DNA of 64,000 bases from Selaginella moellendorffii (lineage: Eukaryota; Streptophyta; Lycopodiopsida; Selaginellales; Selaginellaceae): NCBI RefSeq assembly GCF_000143415.4, contig NW_003314290.1, forward strand, positions 797,586 to 861,585. The letters are read 5' to 3'. The notes under the pieces were generated by a model. The model was given only the letters and a program-made list of their open reading frames with translations, made no database searches and was not told where the DNA came from. Of the stretch, positions 1 to 10,584 are shown piece by piece (position 1 is the first letter of the stretch; each line of letters opens with the position of its first letter). The position numbers and the translations under genes are program-made.

Positions 1-600
1 AATGGTATATAGAAGGTTTAATATAATATATTTAAATTTCTTTATATGGTCCATATACTAATTTTTTCTCAATCATATTTATACCTTATTATGTTTTTCA
101 TGTATAAATGCAATGTAGGATAAAGTGGTAGAAAATTTATGATATTATATAAATCTTAGACTACATCTTAGCCAATTAACATCTCAATATGTTTAATTTC
201 TTTTATATTTATATTAATAAATACCATAAGATTACTAATAAGAAAATATTTTACATAACAAATATCTAGAACTATTAACTCCTCTATTTTAAGTTATAAA
301 ATATCATATTTTTATAGAATCTATTTTATTTATATTCTAATTTAGATTTTTTTCCTTTATTATATTTAGTATTTATAATATTTATTTAAACATATTTTTT
401 AAATTTACATTATATTTTAAAATTTTATTTCCATATTTGTATTTGATATCCTCTCCCTTCATAATATTTACATTTATACTTTTTAGAATTACTTTCTAAA
501 AGTTAAAGTATTATATTTTATATCATTAAGATTCTTTCTGTATATGTTTTTATATATAGAGAATGCTAAAATGAATTAAGATTATTACCATTATGGTTAA
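1..600. other. AT-rich intergenic DNA
   Basis: Very AT-rich sequence with no long open frame, no recognisable RNA gene and no clear repeat boundary. I see nothing functional in it. Confidence 0.6.
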
Positions 601-1150
601 CTAGTTTGAATCTGCATTTAAAACAAACAAGTAAACTGGAGAAGTCATCAGACTAAACATAATTTTATAAACCTTTCTAATGGCATCCCAAGAGTTTTGA
701 TAAACGACTTTAGAGTGTTTAGCCCAAAGGTCGTTGGGTGTCTGGACATGAATAAAAGAAACAAATCTCGAAGCATCCAGCATTAGACTCCCAAACAGCC
801 CTCTGTTACTCACTCCTGCGCAACAAGAACCAAGTTAGCCACAGAGATCCTGAGAAATGAGAGATCATCTTGAAACTAGATCCATACACACACTGGGAAT
901 CTTGTTGCAAGCCCTTGGCGTGACAGGATGAGAAATCTGGGAGCACCAGGCAGTCTCTTCGTTGCTTGAATGTATATGAGCTTCCCAAGCATAATAAGAG
1001 GCAGTAAAATATGTGTGATGAAACGATGAACACAAACCATACCTCGCATACCTCACATGTAAAGAAGCACTGAGTATATGCGTACATCTGAACCAGGTCT
1101 GCAACTGCATCATGTCTTGACAACACTGTCGCTTCCAAACCTCGCAGCAT
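601..1150 (-). CDS. Possible exons of an unidentified gene
   Basis: Two minus-strand blocks look like coding exons. One lies at about 1045-1150 and reads in the style MLRGLEATVLSRHDAVADL; the other lies at 601-813 and contains NDLWAKHSKVVYQNSWDAIR. Both have plausible protein composition and the first block ends near GT dinucleotides, as expected for short plant introns. I cannot link them into one frame with certainty and do not recognise a family. They could be the 3' part of a small gene, a pseudogene fragment or chance open frames. Confidence 0.25.
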
Positions 1151-1159
1151 ATCTCTAGC

Positions 1160-1412
1160 CTAAAGAAATCGTCAACAAGAAAAAGGAAGGATATTTATAC
1201 TCACTCAGTGGTCGTGTCATTGTTTGACATGACTTTGGAAGATCAAGAGACTGCGACTTTTATGGTACGTTTTCTCTTTCTTGTGTTGGACAAGACTGTA
1301 TGGCACACACAATGTAGCAAACAGGAGCAATTGCCAGTGGGGAAGTCGTCACAGAGCTGGAGATCGTGTTCTTCAAACTGTACGCCATTGACCTGTGCTG
1401 TCGCGAATGGCG

Positions 1413-1457
<45 letters not shown>

Positions 1458-2570
1458 ACTCACAATCTGCCCGACCGCCCTAAAAGATTTCATTGATTTG
1501 GAAGGTCATTAAAATCATATTGAAGCGTTGCCAGCCCTTTGGCATTTGATCTATGCCATTTATTTGAAGTTTTTGAATTTGAATCATTAAGATTATAAAC
1601 ATATTCATAAATAATATTCTCAAAATGGAATAAAAGACATATGCCAATAACACTTTTAAATAAGGGAGGATGATGATTAGTCCCATGACGAGGGAGTGAG
1701 GCTCCGGAGCATACCTGGGCGTCTTCATGGGCCTGGTTCTCTGGAATGCGTTACTCGAATCGTCCCTCGAATCGCATCCCAAGTCCCAGTCGAATCCATT
1801 GGCAATGTATCCAGAGCTTCATTCCAGAGTTCTCATGGTCATCTACTCTCCATTTTCGATTCTCACGCACTGGATTTCTAGCATGTTATCTTTCTTCGCG
1901 GTGGCCCTGGCGCTGGAACAAGCGGTGGCAACAGGAGAATTTTTTGATCCAGAGTTTTCTAGAAACTCTGTGGTTACGTTTTGTGGATAGCTGCCGCATG
2001 CGTGTTTCGATGAAAAGACTACCTGGGATCTCCTGAGAAATGGCTGGTTAGAGCTCTCAATCACTGAACACGCCTTCAGGTGATATAGATCCTCCTGATG
2101 TTTAGGTATGGCGGAAGAATTAATTGTGTCTCGCGCTGGAGGAAAAGAAAATAGCTGAGTGCCTGTTTGGATTTTGCCAAGGTTGTACAAAGTGGTTTTA
2201 CAGGGAAGAGGCTTTGAGCGAGAGTTGTGGAGAGATCAAGTTTATATTAAAGCTCACTTCAGATCGTATGCAAGTTGAAAGCAGGACGCGGCCGGACAGA
2301 CCGACGCCAGGTGCCCGATTGCAAGCCCGTGGACGTGATGAAGGAGGTGCTGGGAGAGCTCTTGTCGCTCAGCTCCTCCAAAGGCCCGTGACATGACCGA
2401 GAGTCGGTCGGCCTTCGAAATGGCAGAGGGATCACATAACTAAGTGTCGCAAGCCTGCTACGCCAAAGCCAAAGCCCAGAAGCACAAGGCTAGAAGAGAA
2501 GACTGGGACGATCGAAGCCTTCCAGTTGTTCGAGTGTAAGTCTCTCTAGCTCAAAGACAATCTGGGATCC
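1160..2570. other. Intergenic region, no supported gene
   Basis: Several overlapping short open frames lie here, but none has a recognisable motif or clear codon pattern. Apart from an AG microsatellite I see no structured feature. Confidence 0.45.
1417..1456. repeat. (AG)20 microsatellite
   Basis: An uninterrupted AG dinucleotide run of about 40 nt. It produces artefactual RERERE and SLSLSL peptides in overlapping frames. Confidence 0.95.
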
Positions 2571-2788
2571 ATCATACCCCGTCCAATTTGATGGCGCTCT
2601 TGATGCTCCTCTGAGATCGCAGCACCAAAGCCGCAGTAGGCACTGAATCGATCAAAACCAGAGGGGGAGCAAATTTATTTAAATACAGTAATATCGCAAA
2701 CAAAGAAGCTGGCAACGCGTGGCAGACACACAACCGTGGATGTCCAACGAACGACCAAGACACCACTTCCTCTCCCTCTTTCTCTTTC

Positions 2789-3421
2789 TCAAAACGCGAA
2801 GCCGTGTGCAGCGCGCTGGACAGAGTAGAGGTCCAGGACGAAGGCAGGCGGTGCCATAGCCGCAGCAGCCGCAGCAGGATTCCCGAAAAACCAGGAGGAG
2901 TCAAGCGGGAGAGCATAGCGGGGCATTCCTGGGTGGGAGCAAACGGCATCAAAGCTTTCAACACCGCTCCAACGCCCTGGCGTTCCCGGAAGAAATCCCG
3001 CGGCTTGAAGAGCATCGTCCGTGACTCTCTGTAGATACTCGGCGTGAGGGCCAAAGGAGTAGCCGTAGAGCGGCGCGGGCTGTCCATTTCCATCCCTCCC
3101 ATACACGACACAAATCATTCGATCAGGGCCGTGATCCCACACTTTGAGGCCGATGGCGAAGTTAACCGTGGGCGAGCGCTGCATAAAGAGATTGCAACGG
3201 CGGAGGAGAGAGCTCAGTGACTGGGAATCAGAAATCTCGACGATGCCGCACGGCGTAGGTGCATACTGGCCATTGGGAGCCAATGCGTAGAAGAGGACAT
3301 CTGGCTGTTTCCTTGTGTTGGGCTCGCGGCTATTCTCGATCGATGTAGCTAGCGGGAACGCGACCTCCCTAAACCCCTGACCAATCGCTGCAGCCATGCG
3401 CTGGTGACATAGGCCGGCCAT
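2789..3421 (-). CDS. Uncharacterised protein, possible PD-(D/E)XK nuclease-like fold
   Basis: A single-exon frame of about 210 aa, taking the ATG at 3421 as start (upstream in-frame starts are non-ATG). The centre has the pattern QPDVLFYAL, then GIVEISDSQSLSSLL, then a hydrophobic strand VNFAIGLKVW. This order (PD, a buried strand ending in E, then SQS and a helix) resembles Uma2-like or fungal PD-(D/E)XK domain proteins. That is a remote similarity seen by eye only. The C-terminus carries an alanine run and no transmembrane segment is evident. The protein at 16094-16996 has the same central pattern, so the two may be paralogues. Function is unknown; confidence is moderate that it is a gene and low on the fold. 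Confidence 0.5.
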   Translation of the reverse strand: MAGLCHQRMAAAIGQGFREVAFPLATSIENSREPNTRKQPDVLFYALAPNGQYAPTPCGIVEISDSQSLSSLLRRCNLFMQRSPTVNFAIGLKVWDHGPDRMICVVYGRDGNGQPAPLYGYSFGPHAEYLQRVTDDALQAAGFLPGTPGRWSGVESFDAVCSHPGMPRYALPLDSSWFFGNPAAAAAAMAPPAFVLDLYSVQRAAHGFAF

Positions 3422-3454
3422 ATTCGCGATAAAACGCAGCAGGCGAGCACACAA

Positions 3455-4247
3455 TTAAAGAGAAGTGTAGTTGATGTTCACTTCATAGTAGTGTTACACC
3501 ATGTCAACTTATTATTTAAAATTGCCTTGTCCGTGTTTTCTAAATTAATGTTCCTGGTTGGTGTCAACTATGTCCTTTTGTTAATGTTATCTTGTTGGTG
3601 CTACTGTAGGAAAAAGCTTTAATACAAAGATTCTTCCAGGAAATAAATTGTATAAGTAGTGGAGGGTTTTACTTAATGAATAAGTCTTATTATTTTCTTT
3701 CTTACCAATTCATGTAGTGTTTACTTTTTAAACTTATTTTTATAATAAAAGGTTTTTGGTTTGCTTAAGCAAACCTATATGGGGACTGGGATGGTAGTGA
3801 ATATATCTAGAATATGCTTGGATATTCTAGGATATTCTACCATCTAACGGTTGTTATTCATTTAGATTAATCTTGTATTTATAATTTATAAACATGTTTA
3901 TAATTTATAAATTTTCCTAAACCTTTTCTAGTATATTCTTTTTTATTCTACCATCTAATGGTTGATATGCAATAAAATTAATTTTGTATATATAAATTAC
4001 AAACATGCTTATAATTATAAACTTTATTTGATCAATTGGATTAATAAGTAATAATACAAGCAAGCCAAGCAATGCGTAGCAATTTTTTTTTATTATTCTC
4101 TTATTTTTATAACAAAAAGGTTTTTTTTTTTTTTTTATGTTAGTCAAATTTATCCTTCACAACAAGGAGTAGCAAGCACAACATGAAGGCCCGGAATAAC
4201 TGAAGCCGCTTCTCATGCTGCCTCGGAGAAGCCAGCCTTGCCATGAC
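3455..4247. other. AT-rich intergenic DNA with repeat blocks
   Basis: No gene is seen. Two similar AT-rich blocks (around 3830-3905 and 3945-4020) share the phrase ATTCTACCATCTAA. A run of 16 T lies at 4121-4136. From about 4141 to 4252 the composition changes to that of the segment interrupted by elements A and B. Confidence 0.5.
3830..3890. repeat. Dispersed AT-rich repeat, copy 1
   Basis: This block (GGATATTCTACCATCTAACG then GTTGTTATTCATT and TTATAATTTATA) is closely matched at 41749-41808. The two copies lie about 38 kb apart in the same orientation. It is probably a fragment of an old mobile element. Confidence 0.6.
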
Positions 4248-4252
4248 CTCGC

Positions 4253-5352
4253 TGTAAGGAACCAACTCGCCGAGGTGTCGTAGGCTAAGGGAACCCCGAA
4301 AGCATGACCAAAATGACAAAGAGTTCATCGGATGGGACCAAGTCAAAGATCGAGTCCAAGACCGACTCTAGGACCGAGTTCGAGATAGAGTCCGGAATCG
4401 AGTCCAAGACCGACTCGGGGACCGAGTTCGAGTCCGAGTTCGAGACCGAGTTCGAGACGGAGTCCGAGATCCGAAATTGGGTCCGAGATCGAGTCCGCGA
4501 TCGAGTCCGAGACTGAATCCGAAGTCGGATCCGAAATCGGATCCGAGATCGAGCCAGAGACTAAGTCCAAATACTAATACGGGTCAAGGGGTGAAAGCCC
4601 AAAGCGTGCGTCCCCCAGGGGGGGGGGGCTGCAGGGGGTTCCAAAAGTATAGTAGGGATAGTGAGGTCCAGGAACCAGTTTTGAAGGGACTCTCCAGTTG
4701 GGCTTCCAAACCGACTTGAGGTTGGGACTGGGACTAAGGGGCCTTGGGTGGGAGTGAGCATGGACTTGGCTGGTGCCGGAGGGGCCATCCAAGGAAGTGC
4801 TCAAGAGCAGCTCCCACTCCCGAAAGGGAAACCGATTGCGGTGCTCCCGGCTCATGTGGAGTGGTGCCCCACTTGAGTACCATGCGGCTCATTGGTCCTC
4901 GCCCTTCCTAGGGGCTTGGGCCTTCCTTCGGGATGGATGTGGGGGGCGAGGGGTACCCATACCGGGCCGTTAGGCCACGGTGTTTCGCCCCGGCGTCCCG
5001 AAGCAAGTGTTGCACTCAAGACTTGGGATTTAGAGGGTCCCATGATCAAGTCTTGTGGTACCAAGGGATGTTAGGAATCTGGAAGCTTGGTGTGCTTGGC
5101 TGCTTGTGCTTGCGGGGAGTGTAGCCGAACCTTAAGTCCAGTCTAACCCGGGGAGGGGGATTGGGAGTGATTTGGGAATCCGTGGAAGGATGGCTAACTC
5201 TCCGTTGCTCGTGCAGTGAGTAGCTGAAACCAAGTAGGAGCTGGTACCATAGGCGAGAACCTTGGCAAGGGAACTTAGCAAAAGCCAAGGCAGTGTTGGA
5301 CGGATAGACGAGGTAAGCTGGCAAATTGGAAAGGAAAAATTTGTGGCTTACA
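4253..5352 (+). repeat. Element A 5' LTR (1100 bp)
   Basis: It starts TGTAAGGAACC and ends GTGGCTTACA. An array of GAGTCCGAG-like 6-mers lies at about 4322-4575. It is 48 nt shorter than the 3' LTR because of a missing block inside this array. Confidence 0.96.
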
Positions 5353-5354
5353 AT

Positions 5355-5368
5355 TTGGTATCGGAGCC
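5355..5368 (+). other. Element A primer-binding site
   Basis: TTGGTATCGGAGCC follows the 5' LTR by two bases. It matches the usual plant initiator-methionine tRNA primer site (TGGTATCAGAGC) except for one base. Confidence 0.85.
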
Positions 5369-5411
5369 TTTATCTCAGTTCTAGCGAAGGATAGAGGCGG
5401 ATTGCTGGGAG

Positions 5412-7055
5412 ATGGCAAGGGCAGGGCGTAAGCGAACCCAGGCGGAGACGGAACCTCCGCCGGAGCTGGAGCCTCCGGTTGAACAAGAGGCTATGGATGA
5501 GGAATCCTTGCATGAGGAGGACTCCAGTGAGGAAACTTCCAAACAGGAGTCCGGTGGCGAGGTTCGGTCGTCCAAGGCTCGATTGGACGTGCTAGAAGGA
5601 CAGTTGGCACAGACCAATGCCCTGCTAGAAACTCTCGTACGCAAGCTAAAGCGTGACGAGAGGCGGAAGAAAAAGAAAAAGACTGCGGATGCTGGCAGCG
5701 CAGAAGGTGCGGATCTTTCGGCCGGGACTGAGGCAAAACCAGACAAGGTCGAACAGACCGAAGTGGAATCAGTCCCTCAGGCAGTTCCCAAGTACAAACC
5801 AAAGCCCCCACCGGTCTTCAAGGGAGTGAATGACTATAAGGTGGTGGAGGATTGGTTTTACGATATGGAGGACTACTTCCGAGCGTTGCGGTTACCAAGC
5901 TCGGAGAAGGTCCCATGTGCAAAACCATACTTGGCAGATAATGCCAAGTCTTGGTGGAGAACAACAGAGGCCAACGAAGGACCGGTGGTCACTTGGGACA
6001 TGATGAAGGCGAGGATCCGCGCAACATATGTTCCTCCGAATGCCACTCTGCATCTGAGGGATGAACTGAGTAGGCTGAAACAGACAGGAACCATCCAGGA
6101 ATATGTGAATGGGTTCATGGCAAAGAGGATACTTGTCACGGACATGGGGGATATGGATGCGTTCCATGCCTTCATATCAGGTTTGCAAACCTGGGCTCGC
6201 GGCGAGGTGATGAGGTGGAACCCGACCAACTACAAGGAAGCGTTGGATGCGGCCATCAAGGTGCATTTCAACGATAACCTGCGAAAGGGGAACACGACGG
6301 GGTCGGGATCCACATTTAGCAAAGGGGCCAAACCAAGGGGAACGTATAGCAAGGGGAAATTCAAAAGGAGTTTCTCTAAGAATGAGTCCTCGGGGTTCCG
6401 GAAAGGCAAATCCGGTGGCCAGCGAGCGAGTACGTGGGGGAGTCAAGCGAAAAAGGACAAACCCACGGATAAGAAGGTCAAGTCGTATAGCAGCGTGGGA
6501 AACAACGTATGCTACAACTGCGGCGAAGCGGGACACTTCTCGAGGGAATGTCCCTACCCGAAGAAGGCCAGAGCCAATATGGCCATCAAGTCGGGTGAAG
6601 TCCAAACTGAGGTATGTGATCCAGTCCCTAACTCAAAGTTACTCATTACACGAGCAACTTTGGTAGAGAGTCGTTCGCGACATCTACTAGCCCTCCGAGG
6701 GAAGCTCGGAGGTAGCTTTGTTAAGATCCTTATTGACACGGGTGCTTCGGATAATTTTGTGGCTGCAGACATAGTCCGGCAAGCCGGACTAACGGTGCAG
6801 CGGCTAGGCGAACCAAGGACTATAGAGTTTGTTCAGGGTAGCCAAAGCACCGATGAGGTACTTCGACAAGCGAGAGTCGAAGTGGGGACATGGAAAGTGG
6901 ACATGGATTTCACCGTCTTGGATATGGCGGGATTTGACGTGATCTTCGGAATGGATTGGTTTAATCGGTTCGTGGTAGCCTTGCACAAGGTAGGAACCTT
7001 GTGGTATTGGCGAATGCCCAAGGAAGAAGATCTAGGGTGGAGGCCCAGGATCTAA
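5412..7055 (+). CDS. Element A Gag and protease
   Basis: A 547-aa open frame starting with ATG 60 nt after the LTR. The N-terminus is acidic, followed by a lysine-rich patch (about residues 80-93). A retrotransposon Gag domain follows ([10 protein letters not shown] ... [11 protein letters not shown]), then a basic region. A CCHC zinc knuckle, [14 protein letters not shown], lies at about residues 367-380. The aspartic protease active site [10 protein letters not shown] lies at about residue 440 and a GMDW motif follows at about 514-517. The last 20 or so residues are atypical, and the pol frame already opens at 6938, overlapping this one by 118 nt in the -1 frame. Expression of pol therefore needs frameshifting or removal of a short intron (candidate 6990-7048). 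Confidence 0.93.
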   Translation: MARAGRKRTQAETEPPPELEPPVEQEAMDEESLHEEDSSEETSKQESGGEVRSSKARLDVLEGQLAQTNALLETLVRKLKRDERRKKKKKTADAGSAEGADLSAGTEAKPDKVEQTEVESVPQAVPKYKPKPPPVFKGVNDYKVVEDWFYDMEDYFRALRLPSSEKVPCAKPYLADNAKSWWRTTEANEGPVVTWDMMKARIRATYVPPNATLHLRDELSRLKQTGTIQEYVNGFMAKRILVTDMGDMDAFHAFISGLQTWARGEVMRWNPTNYKEALDAAIKVHFNDNLRKGNTTGSGSTFSKGAKPRGTYSKGKFKRSFSKNESSGFRKGKSGGQRASTWGSQAKKDKPTDKKVKSYSSVGNNVCYNCGEAGHFSRECPYPKKARANMAIKSGEVQTEVCDPVPNSKLLITRATLVESRSRHLLALRGKLGGSFVKILIDTGASDNFVAADIVRQAGLTVQRLGEPRTIEFVQGSQSTDEVLRQARVEVGTWKVDMDFTVLDMAGFDVIFGMDWFNRFVVALHKVGTLWYWRMPKEEDLGWRPRI

Positions 7056-10000
7056 AGGTAGGGCAAAGCAAGGCCAAAGAGTCATGCTTGAACCTGGTGT
7101 CCACGAGAGGACAACTCACTAAAGGAACTAAGGCAGCCTTTTTGTGCTTACTCTCGGTGAAGAGTGACAAAAAGACAAGAACGGAAGAAGTGCCTTTAGT
7201 GATCCAGCGAGTGTTGGACCAATTCCAGGATACCATGCCGGAGGAGCTACCGGCGGGGTTGCCCCCCGCACGACCGATAGAACATAAGATTGAGCTTGTC
7301 GAGGGCGCTGAGGCGGTGGTTCGTCCCCCCTATCGTTTGAACGAAAAAGAACTCAAGGAGCTCAAGTGCCAACTAGAGGAGTTGGTGGGCAAAGGGTATG
7401 TTAGGTTGAGCAAGTCGCCGTATGGGGCGCCGGTATTATTTGTGAAAAAGAAAGATGGATCTATGCGCATGTGCATAGATTACCGGTTGCTCAACAAGTA
7501 TACCAAGAAGAACAAGTACCCGTTGCCAAGGATTGAGGACCTGTTCGATAGGTTGGGAAAGGCAAAATACTTCTCGAGGATTGACCTAAGGTCAGGATAC
7601 TACCAGATTAGGGTAGCCGAGGAAGATGTCGAGAAGACAACCTGTCGAACGAGGTATGGGAGCTTTGAGTTTTTGGTGATGCCCTTTGGGCTGTGCAATG
7701 CGCCGGCAACGTTTTCGGCGTTGATGAACCACATCTTTGTACCCTATCTGGATCACTTTGTGGTCGTCTATATTGACGACATCCTGATCTATAGCGAGAC
7801 GCTAGAGGAGCATGCCGAACACTTGGCGAAGGTGTTTGAGAAACTAAGGGAACATAAACTGTATGCTAAAGAGAGCAAATGTGACTTTGCTCAGCAAGAG
7901 GTAAAGTTTCTCGGGCATGTGGTGGGCCAGGACGGGCTCAAGGTGGACCCGGAGAAGGTCCAAGCGATCCAGGAATGGGAGCGACCATCGAATGTACATG
8001 AGTTGAGGGCGTTCTTGGGGCTATGCAACTACTATCGAAAGTTTATCAGACACTATTCGAGAGTAGCCCTGCCCTTAACGGATCAAACGGGAAAAGGGAA
8101 GATGGTATGGACAGCGGAATGCGAGGCGGCATTCGTCCACCTCAAAGGGAAGTTGAGGAAGGCTCCGGTGTTGGCATTACCGGACTTTGGTAAGGACTTT
8201 GAGGTAGACACGGATGCTTCGGACTTTGCGTTAGGCGCAGTTTTGAAGCAAGACAACCATCCAGTAGCGTTCTTCTCGAAGAAGCTGGACAAGGCTCAAC
8301 GGAAGTGGCCTGCCCACGAGAAGGAATTGTTTGCGGTGGTCAAGGCGCTCAAGGAGTGGCGACACTACCTTGGGAGACACTTCAAGGTTTACACGGACAA
8401 TGTGGCAACGAAACACTTCTTGTCACAACCCGACCTGAGAGGGAAACAAGGTCGGTGGGCCAATGCCTTGGCCGAGTTTGATTGCGAGATTCTGTACAAG
8501 CCTGGGAAGAGCAACATCGTGGCAGATGCGCTAAGTCGAAAAGCGAGCTTGAGGTTGGCGATCTCCAGCGCAACAGCAACCTTCTGGGACGAGGTGCGGA
8601 CAGCATATGAGAACGATGGTCTAGCACAAGAAGTGTTGTTGAGGAATCTGGAGGCACGGGAAGCTCACCAGAGAGGTGAGCTGCCAACGGAAGAGAAAAC
8701 GGGCTATGCGGAACGCAATGGACTCATTTATTACAAGCAAACGAGGGTGTATGTTCCAGAAGGTGGACTAAGGAAGGTAGCCTTAGAAGAGTGTCATGAC
8801 GGACCTCTTGCGGGACACGGCGGAGTGCCCAAGACGATGGGCTTACTCAAGAGGAAGTACCATTGGCCAGATATGGCTAAGGACGTCCAAGACTATGTAA
8901 AGACATGTCCAACATGTCAGCAGGTCAAAGCCGTGACTAAGGCTAGTGGGGGCTTGTTGCAAAGCATCCCAATTCCAGATCGTCCGTGGAAATGTCTCAC
9001 GATGGACTTCATCACGGGACTACCCCCAAGCGAGGGGTTCGATGCGATATTCGTGGTGGTGGACCGATTTTCGAAGATGGCACATTTCATACCCACCACA
9101 ACAGAGGTGGATGCGGAAGGTGTGGCGAAATTGTTCTTCGAACAAGTGGTTCGAGTGCGGGGAAGGCCAGAGGAGATTATCTCAGATCGAGATAAGATCT
9201 TCACTAGTAGGTTCTGGAGGACCCTCCTGGAACAGTATCGCACCAAGTTGAAATTCAGCACAGCCTATCACCCACAGACAGGTATGGGGTATTAAGTCAA
9301 GTTTGGTGGTCCTAACACTTCTTGACAGACGGACAAACGGAAAGGGTGAATAGGCAGCTGGAGGATTATTTGCGATGCTATGTCTCGGGAGACCAGACCG
9401 ATTGGGTAAGTCATTTGGGACTTGCGGAAATGTGTTATAACAACTCACCACATTCGAGTATCGGGGTGAGTCCATGGGAAGTCATCAATGGGCGAGCTAT
9501 TGAAGGTCCTGTGGAACTCGGCGTGGCCGAGTATCATGGAGAGTTACCCGCAGTGGAGGCATTCACGGCGGAAAGACTCAACATTTGGAATCTAGTGAGG
9601 GATTCCTTGGAACGGGCTCAACAAAGGCAAACCAAGTATGCAAACCTAAAGCGCCGGGATGTAGAGTTCCAAGCTGGGGAGAAGGTGTGGCTGAACACCA
9701 AGAACCTTAGGCTACCAAGTGGGATCAGCCGAAAGTTGACCCAAAGGTAAAAATGCATGTATTCCTGTAAATGAATTGATCTTGAGTTCCTTAAGCAAGT
9801 TCGCGGGGCCTTACGAGATTGAGGCACGAATCGGTAAAGTGGCTTACCGACTCCGACTTCCTCGAGAGATGGGGAAGATGCACCCAGTGTTCCATGTGAA
9901 CTTACTCAAGCCGTACTTTGAGGATCCGCTTCGCAAAGACCAAGTAAGACCTTTACCTGAGGTTATCCAAGGGGAAGAGGAATACGAAGTCGAGGCCATC

Positions 10001-10180
10001 CTCAATGCGCGCAAGAGCAAGCGACAAGGACGCGAGGTGAGAGAGTTCCATGTGAAGTGGAAAGGATTTCCACACTGCGAAGCAACATGGGAACCGGAGG
10101 AGAACCTAGCGAACGCGCGAGATCTAGTGGAGGAATTTCTGCAAGGCAGAACTCTATGTACTTATGCAAAGTTCAATTAA
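6938..10180 (+). CDS. Element A Pol: RT, RNase H, integrase, chromodomain
   Basis: The frame is open from 6938 to 9281 and continues in two further blocks (9329-9746 and 9796-10180) after two intron-like gaps. Reverse transcriptase spans about 7290-7830 with YIDD at 7769-7780. RNase H follows ([11 protein letters not shown], about 8200-8530). The integrase zinc finger (H...H...CPTC) lies at about 8790-8930. The integrase core aspartates fall in TMDFITGL and ISDRDKIF, and the core glutamate in the DGQTE motif directly after the first gap. A chromodomain ([17 protein letters not shown]) ends the protein at about 10030-10130. No other disruption is visible, so the element may be functional if the gaps are spliced. 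Confidence 0.92.
6990..7048 (+). other. Candidate intron at the gag-pro/pol junction
   Basis: This 59-nt segment begins GTAGGAACC and ends GGCCCAG. Removing it would join the protease frame after a lysine codon to the pol frame exactly in phase. No classical -1 slippery heptamer is visible in the 118-nt overlap. It is weaker than the other two candidates because other splice choices exist and frameshifting remains possible. Confidence 0.3.
9282..9328 (+). other. Intron-like insertion 1 in integrase
   Basis: A 47-nt segment begins GTATGG, ends TTGACAG and has a branch-point-like CCTAAC 12 nt before its end. It contains in-frame stops. Its removal rebuilds the split aspartate codon between HPQT and GQTE of the invariant integrase motif, so it has every hallmark of a short plant spliceosomal intron. 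Confidence 0.75.
9747..9795 (+). other. Intron-like insertion 2 before the chromodomain
   Basis: A 49-nt segment begins GTAAAAATG and ends TCCTTAAG. It holds stops in the integrase frame. Removing it joins the frame in phase, restoring the usual step from KLT to FAGPYEI in the integrase C-terminal domain. The acceptor (AAG) is weaker than that of the first segment. Confidence 0.6.
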
Positions 10181-10262
10181 AAATATCAATTTGCAAAGTT
10201 GAGCAAGTGGCATATGTTGGGACCCGAAGGCGCGCCAAAGGTGAGCTAATTAGCATGGGTTA

Positions 10263-10563
10263 GCTAGGTCGACCAGGCGTAGGGAGCTACGCCCGACTCC
10301 CTGCGGGGATGTCGAATCCGTAGACGTATTCTACGGAGGTTGGGTTTGAGTCCCAACCCCCTAGTAAAGCAAGGCTGGGTTCAAGTCCCGACCCCATACT
10401 AGGGCGTGGTGAGGGGTGGAGTATAGGGACACCTATATTCCGTTGTCATGAGCTCTTGGCCGGGGAGGCTAACTTAGGCACACCGCTAAGTGGGGGGATG
10501 CCCCCGGAGACATGGTCAACAAGTCGTAGGATAAAAAAGAGACGTTCGATGTGGGCATCGAAC
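10263..10563 (+). other. Element A structured 3' non-coding module
   Basis: Between the chromodomain stop and the polypurine tract lie a hairpin with GGAG loop (GGCGTAGGGAGCTACGCC, about 10276-10293), a hairpin CCGTAGA/TCTACGG (about 10318-10336) and two tRNA T-arm-like hairpins (about 10338-10358 and 10373-10395). An 8-bp hairpin, GTTCGATGTGGGCATCGAAC, follows at 10544-10563. The same order recurs in element C with compensatory changes. A cis-acting RNA role is inferred. Confidence 0.6.
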
Positions 10564-10569
10564 TTCTTC

Positions 10570-10584
10570 TATGGGTGGTGGAGT
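10570..10584 (+). other. Element A polypurine tract
   Basis: TATGGGTGGTGGAGT abuts the 3' LTR. Elements C and D carry the identical tract at the same place. Confidence 0.8.

Noticed and set aside
5873-6605. Antisense frames under element A gag (118 and 142 codons)
   Set aside because: They are shadows of the gag-pro frame with no motif of their own.
10338-10395. Possible tRNA genes in the 3' region of element A
   Set aside because: Only T-arm-like hairpins are present. No acceptor stem, D-arm or A-box that pairs properly could be found.
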